From assembly GCF_910594005.1 (NCBI RefSeq), contig NC_057835.1, forward strand, positions 52,476,001 to 52,540,000: DNA of 64,000 nt, given 5' to 3'. Every line of letters begins with the position of its first letter. Positions within the stretch are counted from its first letter, which is position 1. Below are positions 35,248-46,888 of this stretch, piece by piece. The translations under genes and the position numbers were made by a program. The notes below the pieces were generated by a model. That model searched no databases. It saw only the letters and a program-made list of their open reading frames with translations, and was not told the origin of the DNA. Origin of the DNA: Cervus elaphus. Its lineage: Eukaryota > Chordata > Mammalia > Artiodactyla > Cervidae.

Positions 35248-35555
35248 GGACAGTAGGAGAGGTAACTTCTAGTACACATCAAAATTCTCACTGATATTAA
35301 CAGAGAATGAATAACTGTCATAACTGTTCTATTAAATAAGCAGAGAATTCATGAATGGAGAACCCAATACAAATTTCACACTATGGGAACAAGGAGTATG
35401 GGTAACTTACTGAAAATGAAAGGGTAATAAAATCAAAATCCAGATACTTCTTTATCATGAATTCCCCTTCTTGCCTTGTTTCTTGTTTCTTGTTTCTTGC
35501 CTTAATTTCATTCGTAGTATGTCACTGTAGAAAGTAATATGATTAAAATGTTGCT
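35248..35555. other. unrecognised spacer
   Basis: No element is seen other than a short 'cttgtttcttg' tandem repeat at about 35475-35500. Confidence 0.4.
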
Positions 35556-36980
35556 AATCCTAAAAGATGATGCTGTGAACGTGCTGCACTGAATATGCCA
35601 GCAAATTTGTGGCCATAGGAGAGGAAAAGGTCAGTTTTCATTCCAATCCCAAAGAAAGGCAATGCCAAAGAATGCTCAAACTACGGCACAATCGCACTCA
35701 TCCCACACACTAGCAAAATAATGCTCAAAATTCTCCAACTCAGGCTTCAGCAATACATGAACTGTGAACTTCCAGATGTTCAAGCTGGTTTTAGAAAAGG
35801 CAGAGGAATCAGAGATCAAATTGCCAACATCTGCTGGATCATCAAAAAGGCAAGAGAGTTCCAGAAAAACATCTATTTCTGCTTTATTGACTATGCCAAA
35901 GACTTTATGTGGATCACAACATACTGTGGAAAACTCTGAAAGAGATGGGACTACCAGACCACCTGACCTGCCTCTTGAGAAATCTGTATGTAGGTCAGGA
36001 AGCAAAAGTTAGAACTGGACATGGAACAACAGACTGGTTCCAAACAGGGAAAGGAGTATGTCAAGGCTGTATATTGTCACCTTGCTTATTTGACTTATAT
36101 GCAGAGTACATCATGAGAAATGCAAGCTTGATGAAACGCAAGCTGGATGAAACACAAGCTGGAATCAAGATTGCTGGGAGTAATATCAATAACCTCAGAC
36201 ATGCAGATGACACCTCCTTTATGGCAGAAAGTGAAGAACTAAAGAGCCTCTTGATGAAAGTGAAAGAGGAGAGTGAAAAAAGTTGGCTTAAAGCTCAACA
36301 TTCAGAAAACTAAGATCATGGCATCTGGTCCCATCACTTCATGGCAAATAGATGGGGAAACTGAAAACAGTGGCTGACTTTTATTTTTTTGGGGCTCCAA
36401 AATCACTGCAGATGGTGACTGCAGCCATGAAATTAAAAGACACTTCTTCCTTGGAAGGAAAGTTATGACCAACCTAGACAGCATATTAAAAAGCAGAGAC
36501 ATTATTTTGCCAATAAAGGTCCATCTAGTCAAGGGTATAGTTTTTCCAATAGTGATGTATGGATGTGAAAGTTGGACTATAAAGAAAGCTAAGTGCCGAA
36601 GAATTGATGCTTTTGAACTGTGGTGTTGGAGGAGACTCTTGAGAGTCTCTTGGACTGAAAGGAGATCCAACGAGTCCATCCTAAAGGACATCAGTCCTGG
36701 GTGTTCATTGGAAGGATGATGCTGAAGCTGAAACTCCAATACTTTGGCCACTTCATGTGAAGAGTTGACTCACTGGAAAAAGACCCTGAGCTGGGAAAGA
36801 TTGGGGGCAGGAGGAGAAAGGGACGACAGAGGATGAGATGGCTGGATGGCATCACCGACTCAATGGACATGGGTTTGGGTGGACTCCAGGAGATGGTGAT
36901 GGACAGCAAGGCCTGGCGTGCTGCGGTTCATGGGGTCGCAAACAGTCAGACACGACTGAGGGACTGAACTGAACTGAACA
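35556..36980 (+). mobile_element. BovB LINE, ~1.4 kb, reverse transcriptase to 3' end
   Basis: It begins before the reverse transcriptase ('aaaagatgatgctgtgaac'), has an early ~13-base deletion, then encodes 'VQAGFRKGRGIRDQIANICW' and 'TGHGTTDWFQTGKGVCQGC'. The catalytic motif reads HADD at 36200-36211 (Tyr to His). A ~15-base unit is repeated at about 36122-36165, adding residues before 'QAGIKIAG'. Frameshifts at about 35935 and 36300 break the frame. It ends in gactgaactgaactgaac. Confidence 0.95.
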
Positions 36981-38627
36981 CATATATAAATATATGAGAG
37001 AACATGAGAGAGAGTAGAGAGAGAATGAAATAAATGAATTCCTAAGACTGGATCAGAATTCACTAGAAGAAATCTTACTTCAAGAGAAAAAACAATGTTT
37101 CTTTTAAGGTATTTTAAATCTCCACAACTGTGGGTATCAGAGAAGAATTCCCCTTTTTGTCACTGGGAATTCTATGAATATATTACTATTTTTCTCCCAG
37201 AAATAGATTATAGAATTATACTGCTATGTGTGCTATTATTTATAAGATGTTCACCAATTTTAGAAGCTCTGCTTGTTTCTGTGTAATCCCTTTTAATGGA
37301 TAACTAGAATTTTAACTTTCCATTGGTGTAAAGAGTATAATTGGGAAAGTATTTCATTAAAAGAATGCAGAAAAGAAAGTTCAAACATTTAAACAGAAAA
37401 AAATTACTATAATGCATAAAAGTAACAAAATTAACAAGAAAAACTAAAATCATGGTAATATAATTAGGCATTATTTATTGGCTAAATCATTATTATAATA
37501 AAATACTGTATGTGTAATAAAATACTTTATAATAAAATAAAATATAAACATAAGTTATCAATATATTATATTTTATCAATATAATTGTATTAAAATATGA
37601 TTGCTTTAATAGTGATGCATACTTTGTGAAAATAGACACCCCAATCACATAGAAACTAAGAAAAAAAATGATAAATTTGTCTCGTCACATCCTAAGTCAA
37701 AATAACTACCTCAGTATTTAGTGAACTTTTTTCCGGGTATCAGTTTATTCACACATTATGAAAAAGAGAATAAGATAGTTTTGGTTTTTGTCAACAATGC
37801 TCTTGTGATATATAGTTTTTGTTAATTACTCATATGGTTTTCTCCCTGGGACTATGTCATATACATTTTATTTGTGAAAGTTTCACAGAGACTGAAAAAT
37901 TTCTAGCATGACCCTTGGGTAAACTTTGGTCTCACAACTATTCCTCCCCATCCTCCACCTTTCTTTTCAAATCCAAATTGCCCACACAAAGGCTGCTAAA
38001 TTGTAAGAGCAATGGGTCCTCTTCTGAGAACTGTTTTTGAACAACTATTACAGAAAGTGGATGAACTTCAGTTTATCCCTCTGGCTAAAATCTACCTTTC
38101 TTCCCAAAGGTAGACCAGTCTTTCTAGGTGTTGTCAGAATTTCCTGGCATTTTGAATAAAAGCTTTGCCTAGAGGCACAGGCCATAGTTAAAATGCTTCT
38201 GCAGTTTGTGGTGTGATTGGGAGGGGACTAGATCTGCTGCATCTAAGCCAAGGTCACTTCATATTGCCTTCTTATCTTCCTTTCTCAAATCTGACCAGTG
38301 CCCTACCTCCTTCTGTTGAGCATCACCTAAACATTTCCTCCTCCTTTTTAGAATTCTTTGTATAGATCTCTTGATTTAATTCATGTTCACTACCCAGGAT
38401 TCCCACGGATAAAGTAAGAAGTTGAAATTATATTGATGAGATCTTCTCATCCATCCCTCATTTTCTCTTTATTTAATTATGGGTAATCATCAGTCCTTCA
38501 GTGAAACTTCCATCCACTATTCAGCATCTTACATGTACAAATATCACAGTGCCACAGCACTAAATCGCTTTTACAGGATTTTGCCCACAGTAATTTAGAA
38601 CTTCAGACATGAAAAGTAATTCATGTA
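36981..38627. other. AT-rich sequence, nothing recognised
   Basis: The part 37380-37620 is almost pure A/T with repeated 'aataaaatact' units; it could be a matrix-attachment type region, but no test is possible here. No exon or repeat family is recognised. Confidence 0.45.
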
Positions 38628-38850
38628 TGTCACAAATTAACAGAGCAGGACCCGATGGGGCTTTCCCTGGATAGAACTCCCCATGTCCTCCTCCTGCCTC
38701 TTATTTGTAGAAAAACTTAAACCATTTGGGCCTTCCAAAGAACAAATTTCATCAGAAAAGTGAGAAGATGCAGAAACAAAGGAAAATAGTCAAAGAGTTT
38801 GGCCATGAAACGAATTCAAGAAGCTTTAGTTCCTCCTCTGAGGATATAGA

Positions 38851-39046
38851 TAGGTCTTCCCAGGTGGCTCAGTGGCATTGGAGACATAGGAGACACAGGT
38901 TCGATCCCTGGGTTGGGAAGATCCCCTGCAGGATGAAATGGCAACCCATTCCAGAATTCTTGCCTGGGAAATCCCATGGACAGAGCAGCCTGGCAAGCTA
39001 CAGTCCAGGGAGTCACAAAGAGTCAGACATGACTGAACATGCACAC
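38851..39046 (+). mobile_element. Bov-tA SINE with target duplication, in the LTR
   Basis: Complete Bov-tA; AGGATATAGA occurs at 38841-38850 and 39047-39056. The flanking LTR text joins smoothly when the SINE is removed. Confidence 0.95.
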
Positions 39047-39280
39047 AGGATATAGAGAATATTCTGAACCATATCCTCTGAGGTGCTTTGAAGATACAGA
39101 AACTTCTACCAGGTGGAAGAAATTGGAAGCATGTAGACCCAGAACCAGAAGCTGGAGCCAGTAGGTTGAGGATGTTGGCTCCTAATTACCTCACTACTAA
39201 CCAAACAGAAGAATGTCCACTAGCTAATCACACACAATACAACAATCTTTCTCACTTTCTTTTTAAAAAATCTTTCCCTG

Positions 39281-39443
39281 GGACTTCCCTGGTGTTCCAG
39301 TGGTTAAGACTCTGCACTTCCACTGCAGGGAGAGTGGGTTCAATCTCTAGGGAGGGAACTAAGATCCAACATATCATGCAAAGTGGCCAAATAATAAAAA
39401 TAAAAAATAAATTTAAAAATTTAACTAAAGATAAATAAATACA
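39281..39443 (+). mobile_element. CHR SINE with target duplication, in the LTR
   Basis: 'gacttccctggtgttccagt', 'ggttaagactctgcacttcc' and an A/T-rich tail mark a short CHR-type SINE. AAAATCTTTCCCTG on the left and AAAATCCTTTCCCTG on the right (39450s) are the target duplication. Confidence 0.9.
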
Positions 39444-39854
39444 TAAAATCCTTTCCCTGAAAACTGTCAGGGAGTTGGAGTCTTGTGAGTATTGACCCCC
39501 ATGCTTCTCCTTTGGTGCCCTGATATAAGCAATGAACTTTCCTTCACCATAACTTAGTGTCAATAGATTTACTTTACTACTTAGGGATGAGCAGACCCAA
39601 CAGATTGGTTTTGTAACACAAAGACTCCAAATATTCTATGGACAGCATAATTATTTGTTTGATAGGGAAAGGCCTCTAAAAGATAGGAAAATTATAAAAT
39701 TGCTTCCCTGAAAACTCCTTACAAAAGGCTAATAAAAATATGGAAAAGCTAAAGTTCCAACTCAAACTCTCCTTTTTCGCTTCTTGCTCAACCTCAGATT
39801 CGCCAAACATCTCACCCCTATAACTCGACTTCCTCTGCCCATTCATATAATTTT

Positions 39855-40222
39855 CTATCACTGCATAATAAATTACCACAAATATATCAGTTTAAAACAA
39901 TGTTTATTATTTCACTGATAAGACCCAGGTAGCTCCACTGGCTCCTCTGTTTTCAGTCTCACGAGGCCAAAGTCAAGCTATATGACAGACTGCACTTTTA
40001 TTTGGAAGTTCTAGAGAAGGATCCATTCCAAAACTTTCTGAGGCTATGGGAGAATTCAGTTATTTACATTTGGAAGAATGAGACCCACATCTTGCTGGCT
40101 ATCAACTAGGGACTGTTCTCAGTTCCTAGTGGCCACATATATTCCTTTCTCAAGGTGCTGTCTAACTCCATTCCAGCAATGGCATATCCATATCTCTCAT
40201 GCTCCAAATGTTTATGACTTCC
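39855..40222. mobile_element. ancient mammal-wide repeat, family uncertain
   Basis: 'taataaattaccacaaatat', 'cttgctggctatcaactagg' and 'tcctagtggccacatatatt' are phrases of a widely dispersed old repeat, probably an MaLR/ERVL LTR or L1M part. I cannot decide the class or strand. Confidence 0.4.
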
Positions 40223-40236
40223 TCTTCTATCACTGT

Positions 40237-40456
40237 GCATGCTAAGTCACTTCAGTTGTGTCTGACTCCTCATGACTCTATGGACTATAGCTTTTCAGGT
40301 TCCTCTATCCATGGGATTCTCCAGGCAAGAATATTGGAGTGGGTTGCCATGTCCTCCTCCAGGGGATTTTCCTGACCCAGGGATCTAACCCAGGTCTCTT
40401 ATGTCTCCTGCAGTGGCAGGCGGGTTCTTTACCACTAGTGCCACCTGGGAACCCTA
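40237..40456 (-). mobile_element. Bov-tA SINE
   Basis: Complete reverse-oriented element from 'gcatgctaagtcacttcagt' to 'agtgccacctgggaaccct'. Confidence 0.95.
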
Positions 40457-40491
40457 TAATAGGAACCATACTATTCATTTAAGAATAATGG

Positions 40492-41014
40492 GGTGGTAGT
40501 GGTTTAGTTGCTAAGTCTTGTCCAACTGTTTTGCAACCCCTTGGAGTGTAGCCCACCAGGCTCTTCTGTCCCTGGGATTCTCTAGGCAAGAACACTAGAG
40601 TGAGTTGTCATTCCCTTTTCCAGGGCATCTTCCCAAACCCAGGGATTGAACCCATGTCTCTTAAGTCTTTTCTGCCTTGGCTGGTGAGTTCTTTACCACT
40701 AGCGCCACCTGACGGAGAAGGGACTGGCGACCCACTCCAGTACTCTTGCCTGGAAAATCCCATGGACGGAGGAGCCTGGTAGGCGGCAGTCCATGGGGTC
40801 GCTAAGAGTCGGATACCATTGAGCGACTTCACTTCCACGTTTCACTTTCATGCATTGGAGAAGGAAATGGCAACCCACTCCAGTGTTCTTGCCTGGAGAA
40901 TCCCAGGGACGGGGGAGCCTGGTGGGCTGCCGTCTATGGGGTCGCACAGAGTCGGACACGACTGACGCGACTTAGCAGCAGCAGCAGCAGCAGCAGCGCC
41001 ATCTGAAAAGCCCC
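40492..41014 (-). mobile_element. Bov-tA SINE split by a Bov-A2
   Basis: The reverse-oriented Bov-tA runs from about 40492 to 40712, stops inside its head at 'actagcgccacctga', and resumes at 40996 with 'gcgccatctgaaaagcccc'. The interruption is the Bov-A2 below. Confidence 0.9.
40713..40995 (+). mobile_element. Bov-A2 SINE dimer ending in (AGC)n, with target duplication
   Basis: Two Bov-A monomers joined by 'cacgtttcactttcatgcat', followed by an (AGC)n tail at 40974-40995. The target duplication is GCGCCACCTGA (40702-40712) and GCGCCATCTGA (40996-41006). The low divergence marks this as one of the youngest insertions in the window. Confidence 0.95.
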
Positions 41015-41950
41015 TCTTCTATCATTAGTCAAAGAAAATAATTATTCAAGGGCTCATGCAATTAGAATAAGCCAACATTAATACACTCTCAATTGTAAAG
41101 TCAACGATTAGCAACCATAATTACATCTTCAAAATTTCTTTTGCCACATAAAGTAATGTAATCCTAGAAATAGCAACAGGAAGTCATGCAAACTATCTAG
41201 AATTCTACCTCATACACATTGCTTTGTAACTCCTGCTCCTTCAGCATTTCACCTGACCTTTCCCCTCTTCCTCCACCACCCTCTCATTAGACAATATCCC
41301 TTCCTAATGTCTTATGATGTAGTCAGAGATGATAATTTACCTTACTTGTCTTACAACATTAAATTTCAGTTAAATTAGATTTCTGTAATTTACTTAATTT
41401 AAAAACTTTCAAATTCTCCTAAGGGAGGATAAACATTCACAAAATAATACAACCTAGCAATTTATAGAAAGTCTTGAATTGAACCCATCATTTAGAGGCA
41501 CAAGAGATATTAAGAAAAAAATAAAGCTGGTTAGAGAAGGCAAGGTGAATTGATAACCAAAATGACACTGAAAATATATATTAAAATTTGACCATGGGTG
41601 GCTATGAGTATAAAAGTAGGAAAAAAATTCTGACATTGAGATATTTACTGTTAGTATTTTTATTGCAATATTAATTGATCAATACCCAATTCTGTAAAGA
41701 AGGAAAATGTAGCATTCAGATTTTAGAGGCCATCACATTTCTATCTCCAGAGAATATTCTACTCTGATTCAGGGAGAAATTATTATAACTGACCTATCTA
41801 CTTTCTTTGCTGATGGTCTTAATCCTAAAATGACAAGAGATTGTTCAGCACTTTGAGGACACTTTGATTTGGAAAGAAATTTTAAGTTCTAATTAATACC
41901 TCTTCTGGTTGAGCATCTAAATAAACTCATGTAGAAGTACATGCCTAAAT

Positions 41951-41985
<35 letters not shown>

Positions 41986-42996
41986 GTAGCTATTGTAAAG
42001 AAAGCATTCAATGAAAGAGCAACTATCCTGCCATCATTTGAAAGACAGAATCTAAGTACAGAAAGAATGACACCCCTCTGAGGAATTAACTGTTCTGGTC
42101 AGCCCAAAGTCTCCTTCATAAAAAATGGAGACATTTCTGTACAATTACAAATAAAACATGTCTGTTTCTACTTGATACTGTGTCCAGCCTCTCTACCATA
42201 AACCTTATTATTTTTTCATAATTTGTTCTTAGAGTAACAGACTACTTTTAGAGGTAAGTATCTCAAATGACTCTCAGACTGCATTTGTCTCAGCCACTTC
42301 CTGCTTCTGTGGACTTTCTTACTAGTTGATATGTTTTACTATCTCCTGAATCTTCTAAGAGTAGACCTATTTTGTATACATGTACTACTATTAAATTTAG
42401 ACCAGAAGGCCTCTTTCTGGAATGTCCAGTAAAAGAATCCCCAGACTATAATCTAATAATGTCACAGTCTGATTTTTACTATCTGATGCTTCCCCTACCA
42501 ATATTTCAGACTTTAAATCTGAACATAATAGCATGGGAGCTAAAGAAAGAAAGTACGGGATGTATAAGGGAGAGTAAACTCTTAAGGATCTCCATCAGTC
42601 TGGCTCTTCCATTATTGAAACTGACCTATTACTCATTGAGAAACAAAACTATTGAAGAACTGACACCCATTATACTTCCTCCTTCTGCCACACATGTTGG
42701 AGTGTTTGTTTTTGCACAAAAATTGGAAGTTATTCTTGATTTTTCTGGGCTAATTATCAAAAGACATCTTAGAGTATTGCTTAATCTCATAGGACATTGT
42801 TGACATTGGATTCTTAACTTTTCTGAAATAGGCTAGCCCTATAAATGATTTGAAAAAATCAGTAACACCTAAGTCGTTGCCCTGGACAGACTTACTAAAG
42901 GCTGTGTGTGTGTAATATGAAAGACTCCCTTTGAAAATCTCCTTATTCTGTTCTTACTCATTGCCATGAACTTTTCATTCTACTGGTACATAAAAG
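41015..42996. other. unrecognised sequence with a CA microsatellite and a 143-codon frame
   Basis: The frame 42372-42803 (+) is the longest open frame I could not tie to a repeat. It has no signal peptide, clear membrane segment or catalytic motif I recognise, and no exon context. I treat it as a chance frame or old repeat, not a gene. Confidence 0.4.
41953..41983. repeat. (CA)n microsatellite
   Basis: About 15 uninterrupted CA units. Confidence 0.95.
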
Positions 42997-43083
42997 GTCT
43001 CGACCCAGGGATCAAACCCACATCTCTTGCATCTCCTGAATTGGCAGGCAGATTCTTTATCAACTGCTTCACCTGGGAACCCT
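42997..43083 (-). mobile_element. Bov-tA-like SINE, head only
   Basis: Only the tRNA-like head is present ('gacccagggatcaaaccca' to 'tgcttcacctgggaaccc'). The Bov-A body is absent. Confidence 0.75.
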
Positions 43084-43403
43084 TCTATGTCAGTAGAAAA
43101 TTTAAAACAGAGTGCCTCATAGTTCTCCAGGAGAAGTCACTAGCCTAAAGGAAGAAGCTTTCCAAAACCTCAAATCAGGCAGAAGACTTGTTGAGATCAT
43201 ATCTTTGCCTAAGACTGGAATAAGACCCACACCTGACAGAAATCACTGATTCTATGCCTCTTTTGAGTTTTCTGCTTGTTTTTTGAGAATATTATTTTCC
43301 TACTGAGTTGCCTTAAAGGTTTTTACTATTGTAATGTGATTTTTAATTTTTTTCCTCTAATCTTAATTCTTTGAGTAAATCAAGAGGATAAACAAAGTTT
43401 CTG
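43084..43403. other. unrecognised sequence
   Basis: No repeat or exon is recognised. Confidence 0.4.
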
Positions 43404-43890
43404 TCAGTCAGTTCAGTTGCTCAGTCATGTCCGACCCTTTGCGACCCCATGAATCACAGCACGCCAGGCCTCCCTGTCCATCACCAACTCCCAGAGTCTA
43501 CCCAAACCCAAGTCCATTGAGTTGGTGATGCCATTCAACCATCTTATCCTCTGTCGTCCCTTTCTCCTCCTGCCCTCAATCTTTCCCAGCATCAGGGTCT
43601 TTTCCAATGAGTCAACTCTTCGCATGAGGTGGCCAAGGTATTGGAGTTCCAGAGAACACCCAGGACTGATCTTTATGATGGACTGGTTGGATCTCCTTGC
43701 AGTCCAAGGGACTCTTAAGAGTCTCCTCCAGCACCAGTTCAAAAGCATCAATTCTTTGGTGCTCAGCTTTCTTTATAGTCCAACTCTCACATCCATACAT
43801 GACCACTGGAAAAACCATAGCCCTGGCTAGACGAACCTTTGTTGGCAAAGTAATGTCTCTGCTATTTAATATGCTGTCTAAGTTGGTCAT
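43404..43890 (-). mobile_element. BovB LINE 3' end, 5'-truncated
   Basis: Reverse-oriented and little diverged. Two minus-strand frames overlap across a frameshift near 43700 ('DSILNSRDITLPTKVRLARA' and 'LQYLGHLMRRVDSLEKTLML'). The 5' cut is at the 'MTNLDS' segment. A copy in the opposite orientation lies 3 kb to the right. Confidence 0.95.
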
Positions 43891-45011
43891 AAAATCTATG
43901 GATATCAAAGGTCCCTGCTACTGACTCAGAGTGGTGAGAAATACCTACCTAAAACCAATGACGACAGGATTTTGGCTAAGATGTATTGTTCAAGATTTGC
44001 TAGCAATTCTCCGGTCAATACTTGTTTGTTTGTTTGTTTTCTACTGTCTATTAGTGGTTCTCCTCCAAAATCTTAAATCTTTCATTACATATAATATAAA
44101 TACAACTGTAAAGATAAAAGTCACAGGCAGCCATGACAGCAGCCATTTTCAGTGAGTGATAGGCTGCCATCAGTACTGGATTTGGGCTCCTGACAAACCA
44201 AAGTGCAATAAACTGATGAGACTCATCTTCCTGTTAACCAAGAGAGATATCCACAACAGCTTCAATATTCCCTTGGCCTCTGCAGCCCACCCTTGTGCAT
44301 ATGACCTTAACTCTTGAAACTATGCTTCTTTAAATAAAATTAAATTGTACAAACAGTGGTGGCTACATCACAAAAGCAATTTCACCTCTTTCCCAAACCA
44401 TTTTTTTTATAAGCTATTCATGATACAGCTGAATTTCTGCTATGTCCTCTAAAAGTCCCTCTTTCTAACCCAAGGTAGAATATTCCTGCAAAGTTCTATC
44501 ATTGCAGTATTCTCAAGGAAGACTTCTGTTTAGCAGTGCTAATGAATTCCTTCCATGTATTAGTAACTCAGGAATTTGTTCAGATTATTACTACATGTTT
44601 ATATAGTTTTCAGTTCAATTTCTTCAATTCTTTATTATTACTATTACTGTTACATGAGATTTTCTTTTCATAAAATCTTCTGTTTTCAATGTGTCATTTT
44701 GTCAAAAATAATTTTATCTATTTGCTTTACAACATTCCTTAAGCTTATCCATAATATCTCTGATGATTTTATATTTATTTACTTCAAAAGTGGCTTTGGT
44801 ATTTTTTCTTTTTTTACTTGCCAAGGGATTATACATATTCAAAAGAATATAGTTTATCCTATTGGTCATGGTATATACACTAAAGCAGCAAACTCAGCTT
44901 GAGGCATTTCCAATAGCCAGAAACACATAGTTGAAAAATAAAAATTTGCATGGGAAAAGGATTTTCTCCATTCTCCTATCTCTAAGAAAATTCAAGCATT
45001 CTATATTTTTA
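43891..45011. other. unrecognised AT-rich sequence
   Basis: No element is assigned. The frame 44576-44902 is T-rich, hydrophobic and low complexity, which is typical of chance frames in AT-rich DNA. Confidence 0.4.
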
Positions 45012-45180
45012 TGATTCTTTTAACAGCTGTGTTGAGGTATATATACAAAAAAATAAGCACAACTTAATGTGTACTATTTGATGAATTTGGATATATGTAT
45101 ATACTTACAAAGCCATCACTACAATTAAGGTTATAAATATATTCTCTTTTTGATTCATGTTCATATATAAGACTCATGCA
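45012..45180 (-). mobile_element. old L1 3' UTR-like relic
   Basis: 'gttgaggtatatatacaaa', 'tgtactatttgatgaatttg' and 'acaaagccatcactacaat' follow the antisense 3' UTR of old mammalian L1. Confidence 0.55.
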
Positions 45181-46083
45181 TGAGTTTTTGAAACACTTAG
45201 AGATTGGATCATACTAGAATCAAGTAGAATAACAATCCATGACCCTTTGTGAGAATGTGTAAAAAGCAATGGAACTCTTTTCAGAAAAATACATGTAAGC
45301 ACTTACTTATCCCAAAATTTACATACATTCTAGAGTTCATAGACTTCTTGAAGTCAGTTTACATATGTCTAAGCATTTACAAGAATCTATTTTATTTCTC
45401 CTAGAAGAGTATTTGCTCAAGTATTTGTCATGTATTCTGCTTCTGTTTTGCTGTTGTCTTGTCAGCCTTTTTTTTTTTTTCTTTTCTTTTTCCTGGGTTG
45501 ACAATAAATGAATAGTTTAAGCAAGTGACAACCAGGAAGTACCCTATCTGAGCTCACTTCAAATGACTCAATTAATTTTGCAATGAATATTTATTGATTC
45601 TCTCCAGAATTCATGGAACTCTTACATAAAGGCTATTTGTTTTAGTGTTCTCCTGTGCACACTTGGGCAGAGATTGATGAAAGGCTTTAGTTAGTTTAAA
45701 CAGAGAGCTTCTTTTATATAAACTCCTCCTGTAAAAATAGAAGTATGCCCATTTAGAAGTCCATATTAGCAAACTAATTAAATCATATGACAAGTTTGAG
45801 ATAATCTGATGGATATTTCCAATTTTGCTTTGTAGAAAAATAAATATTTGAATAAGAGAAGAAAACCACACTAAACCCCACTCACCTACATTTGTCACTT
45901 TTTAATTATCTTTGTCCAACTGCTCTTTTTTGACTATGTCAGTTAGAACAAGAAAATGAATCTAGACAAAGGCATAATGGTAAATGACATACTGGCAGCT
46001 AACATTCTGTTTATATGAAAGGTATTTAGATGCCCAGTTTAAACCTAAACTGTATACTTTTATAATTTCCACTTGTCTGACTT
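45181..46083. other. unrecognised AT-rich sequence
   Basis: No element or exon is recognised; a poly-T run lies near 45468-45490. Confidence 0.4.
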
Positions 46084-46095
46084 AATAATGGGAAG

Positions 46096-46311
46096 TAAAA
46101 TTGGAAATGAAGTCACTCAGTCATGTCCGACTCTTTGCGACCCCATGGACTTTAGCCTACAGGGCTCCTCCACGCATGGAATTTTCCAGGCAAGAGTATT
46201 GGAGTGGGTTGCCATTTCCTTCTCCAGGTTATCTTCCCAACTCAGGGACTGAACCCAGGTTCCCCACATTTCTGGAAGATGCTTTACTGTCTGAGTCACC
46301 AGGAAAGCCCC
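46096..46311 (-). mobile_element. Bov-tA SINE with target duplication
   Basis: Complete reverse-oriented element; AATAATGGGAAG (46084-46095) and AATAATGAGAAG (46312-46323) flank it with one difference. Confidence 0.95.
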
Positions 46312-46323
46312 AATAATGAGAAG

Positions 46324-46877
46324 GCCAATGCTAAATAAATAAGAGCCTAGAAAGATGTTTAGGAGTAAACCTTCATATGGGAAGAGAAAATATCTCACAT
46401 ATCTTAGTTCAGCATAAATTTTGAATTAACAATAGTTCTAAAGAAAAAAAAAGCAAGACAGGCAGCATTTGGGCATTAAGAGATAGGATCTCTTATCTTA
46501 AATATTAGCATTCTCATGGTATGCAGTGACACTGGTCACCAGCATAAAAGGGCTCCTGTTAGTAGAAAAGTTCTTAGTAGAGATCTTCTACCACCATGAA
46601 AGAAGTCTAGATCAGGAGAGAAAAAAGGGCAGATGCTACAAAAGCTAAAAAAGGTAAGAATTATAGTGCATACATGGTATACCCCCAGTCTCCCTAGTTT
46701 AAACATACCAGACACCTACACCTCAATTTTGTTTATTCAGCGGTGAATGGAATTTCATCAGTTGTAGGTAATGTGAAAGCCAAAGACATATAGTTCACTG
46801 CATAAATATATATAGCATCAATGAGGAATGGTGCAACAGTTCTAATTTAATGTTACATGATCAGTTAAGCAATAAAT
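46324..46877. other. unrecognised sequence
   Basis: No repeat or exon is recognised. Confidence 0.4.
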
Positions 46878-46888
46878 ACACATTAACT

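Larger units (their letters stand above)
38628..39618 (+). mobile_element. probable solo LTR of a class I endogenous retrovirus, carrying two SINEs
   Basis: It starts with TGT near 38628, runs through 'acccgatggggctttccctg', 'ccaggtggaagaaattggaa', 'cccatgcttctcctttggtg' and 'ctttccttcaccataactta', and closes with 'attggttttgtaaca' near 39618. This is the layout of a gammaretrovirus-like LTR with its U5 end. No gag, pol or env is adjacent, so it is probably solo. A Bov-tA and a CHR are inserted in it. Exact ends and target duplication were not resolved. Confidence 0.55.

Noticed and set aside
35909..36313. 134-codon frame with a polymerase-like motif as a working reverse transcriptase
   Set aside because: It is a fragment of BovB with HADD in place of YADD and a broken frame on both sides.
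40237..40456. tRNA gene in SINE heads
   Set aside because: The heads keep traces of a tRNA ancestor but no intact cloverleaf; they belong to Bov-tA and CHR SINEs.
40974..40995. AGC run as a coding polyglutamine/serine repeat
   Set aside because: It is the normal 3' tail of Bov-A2 and is in no gene.
38628..44340. Full endogenous retrovirus from the LTR-like sequence to about 44.3 kb
   Set aside because: I find no convincing gag, pol or env and no second LTR. A few residues near 42880-42960 look faintly integrase-like, but the match is too short to support.
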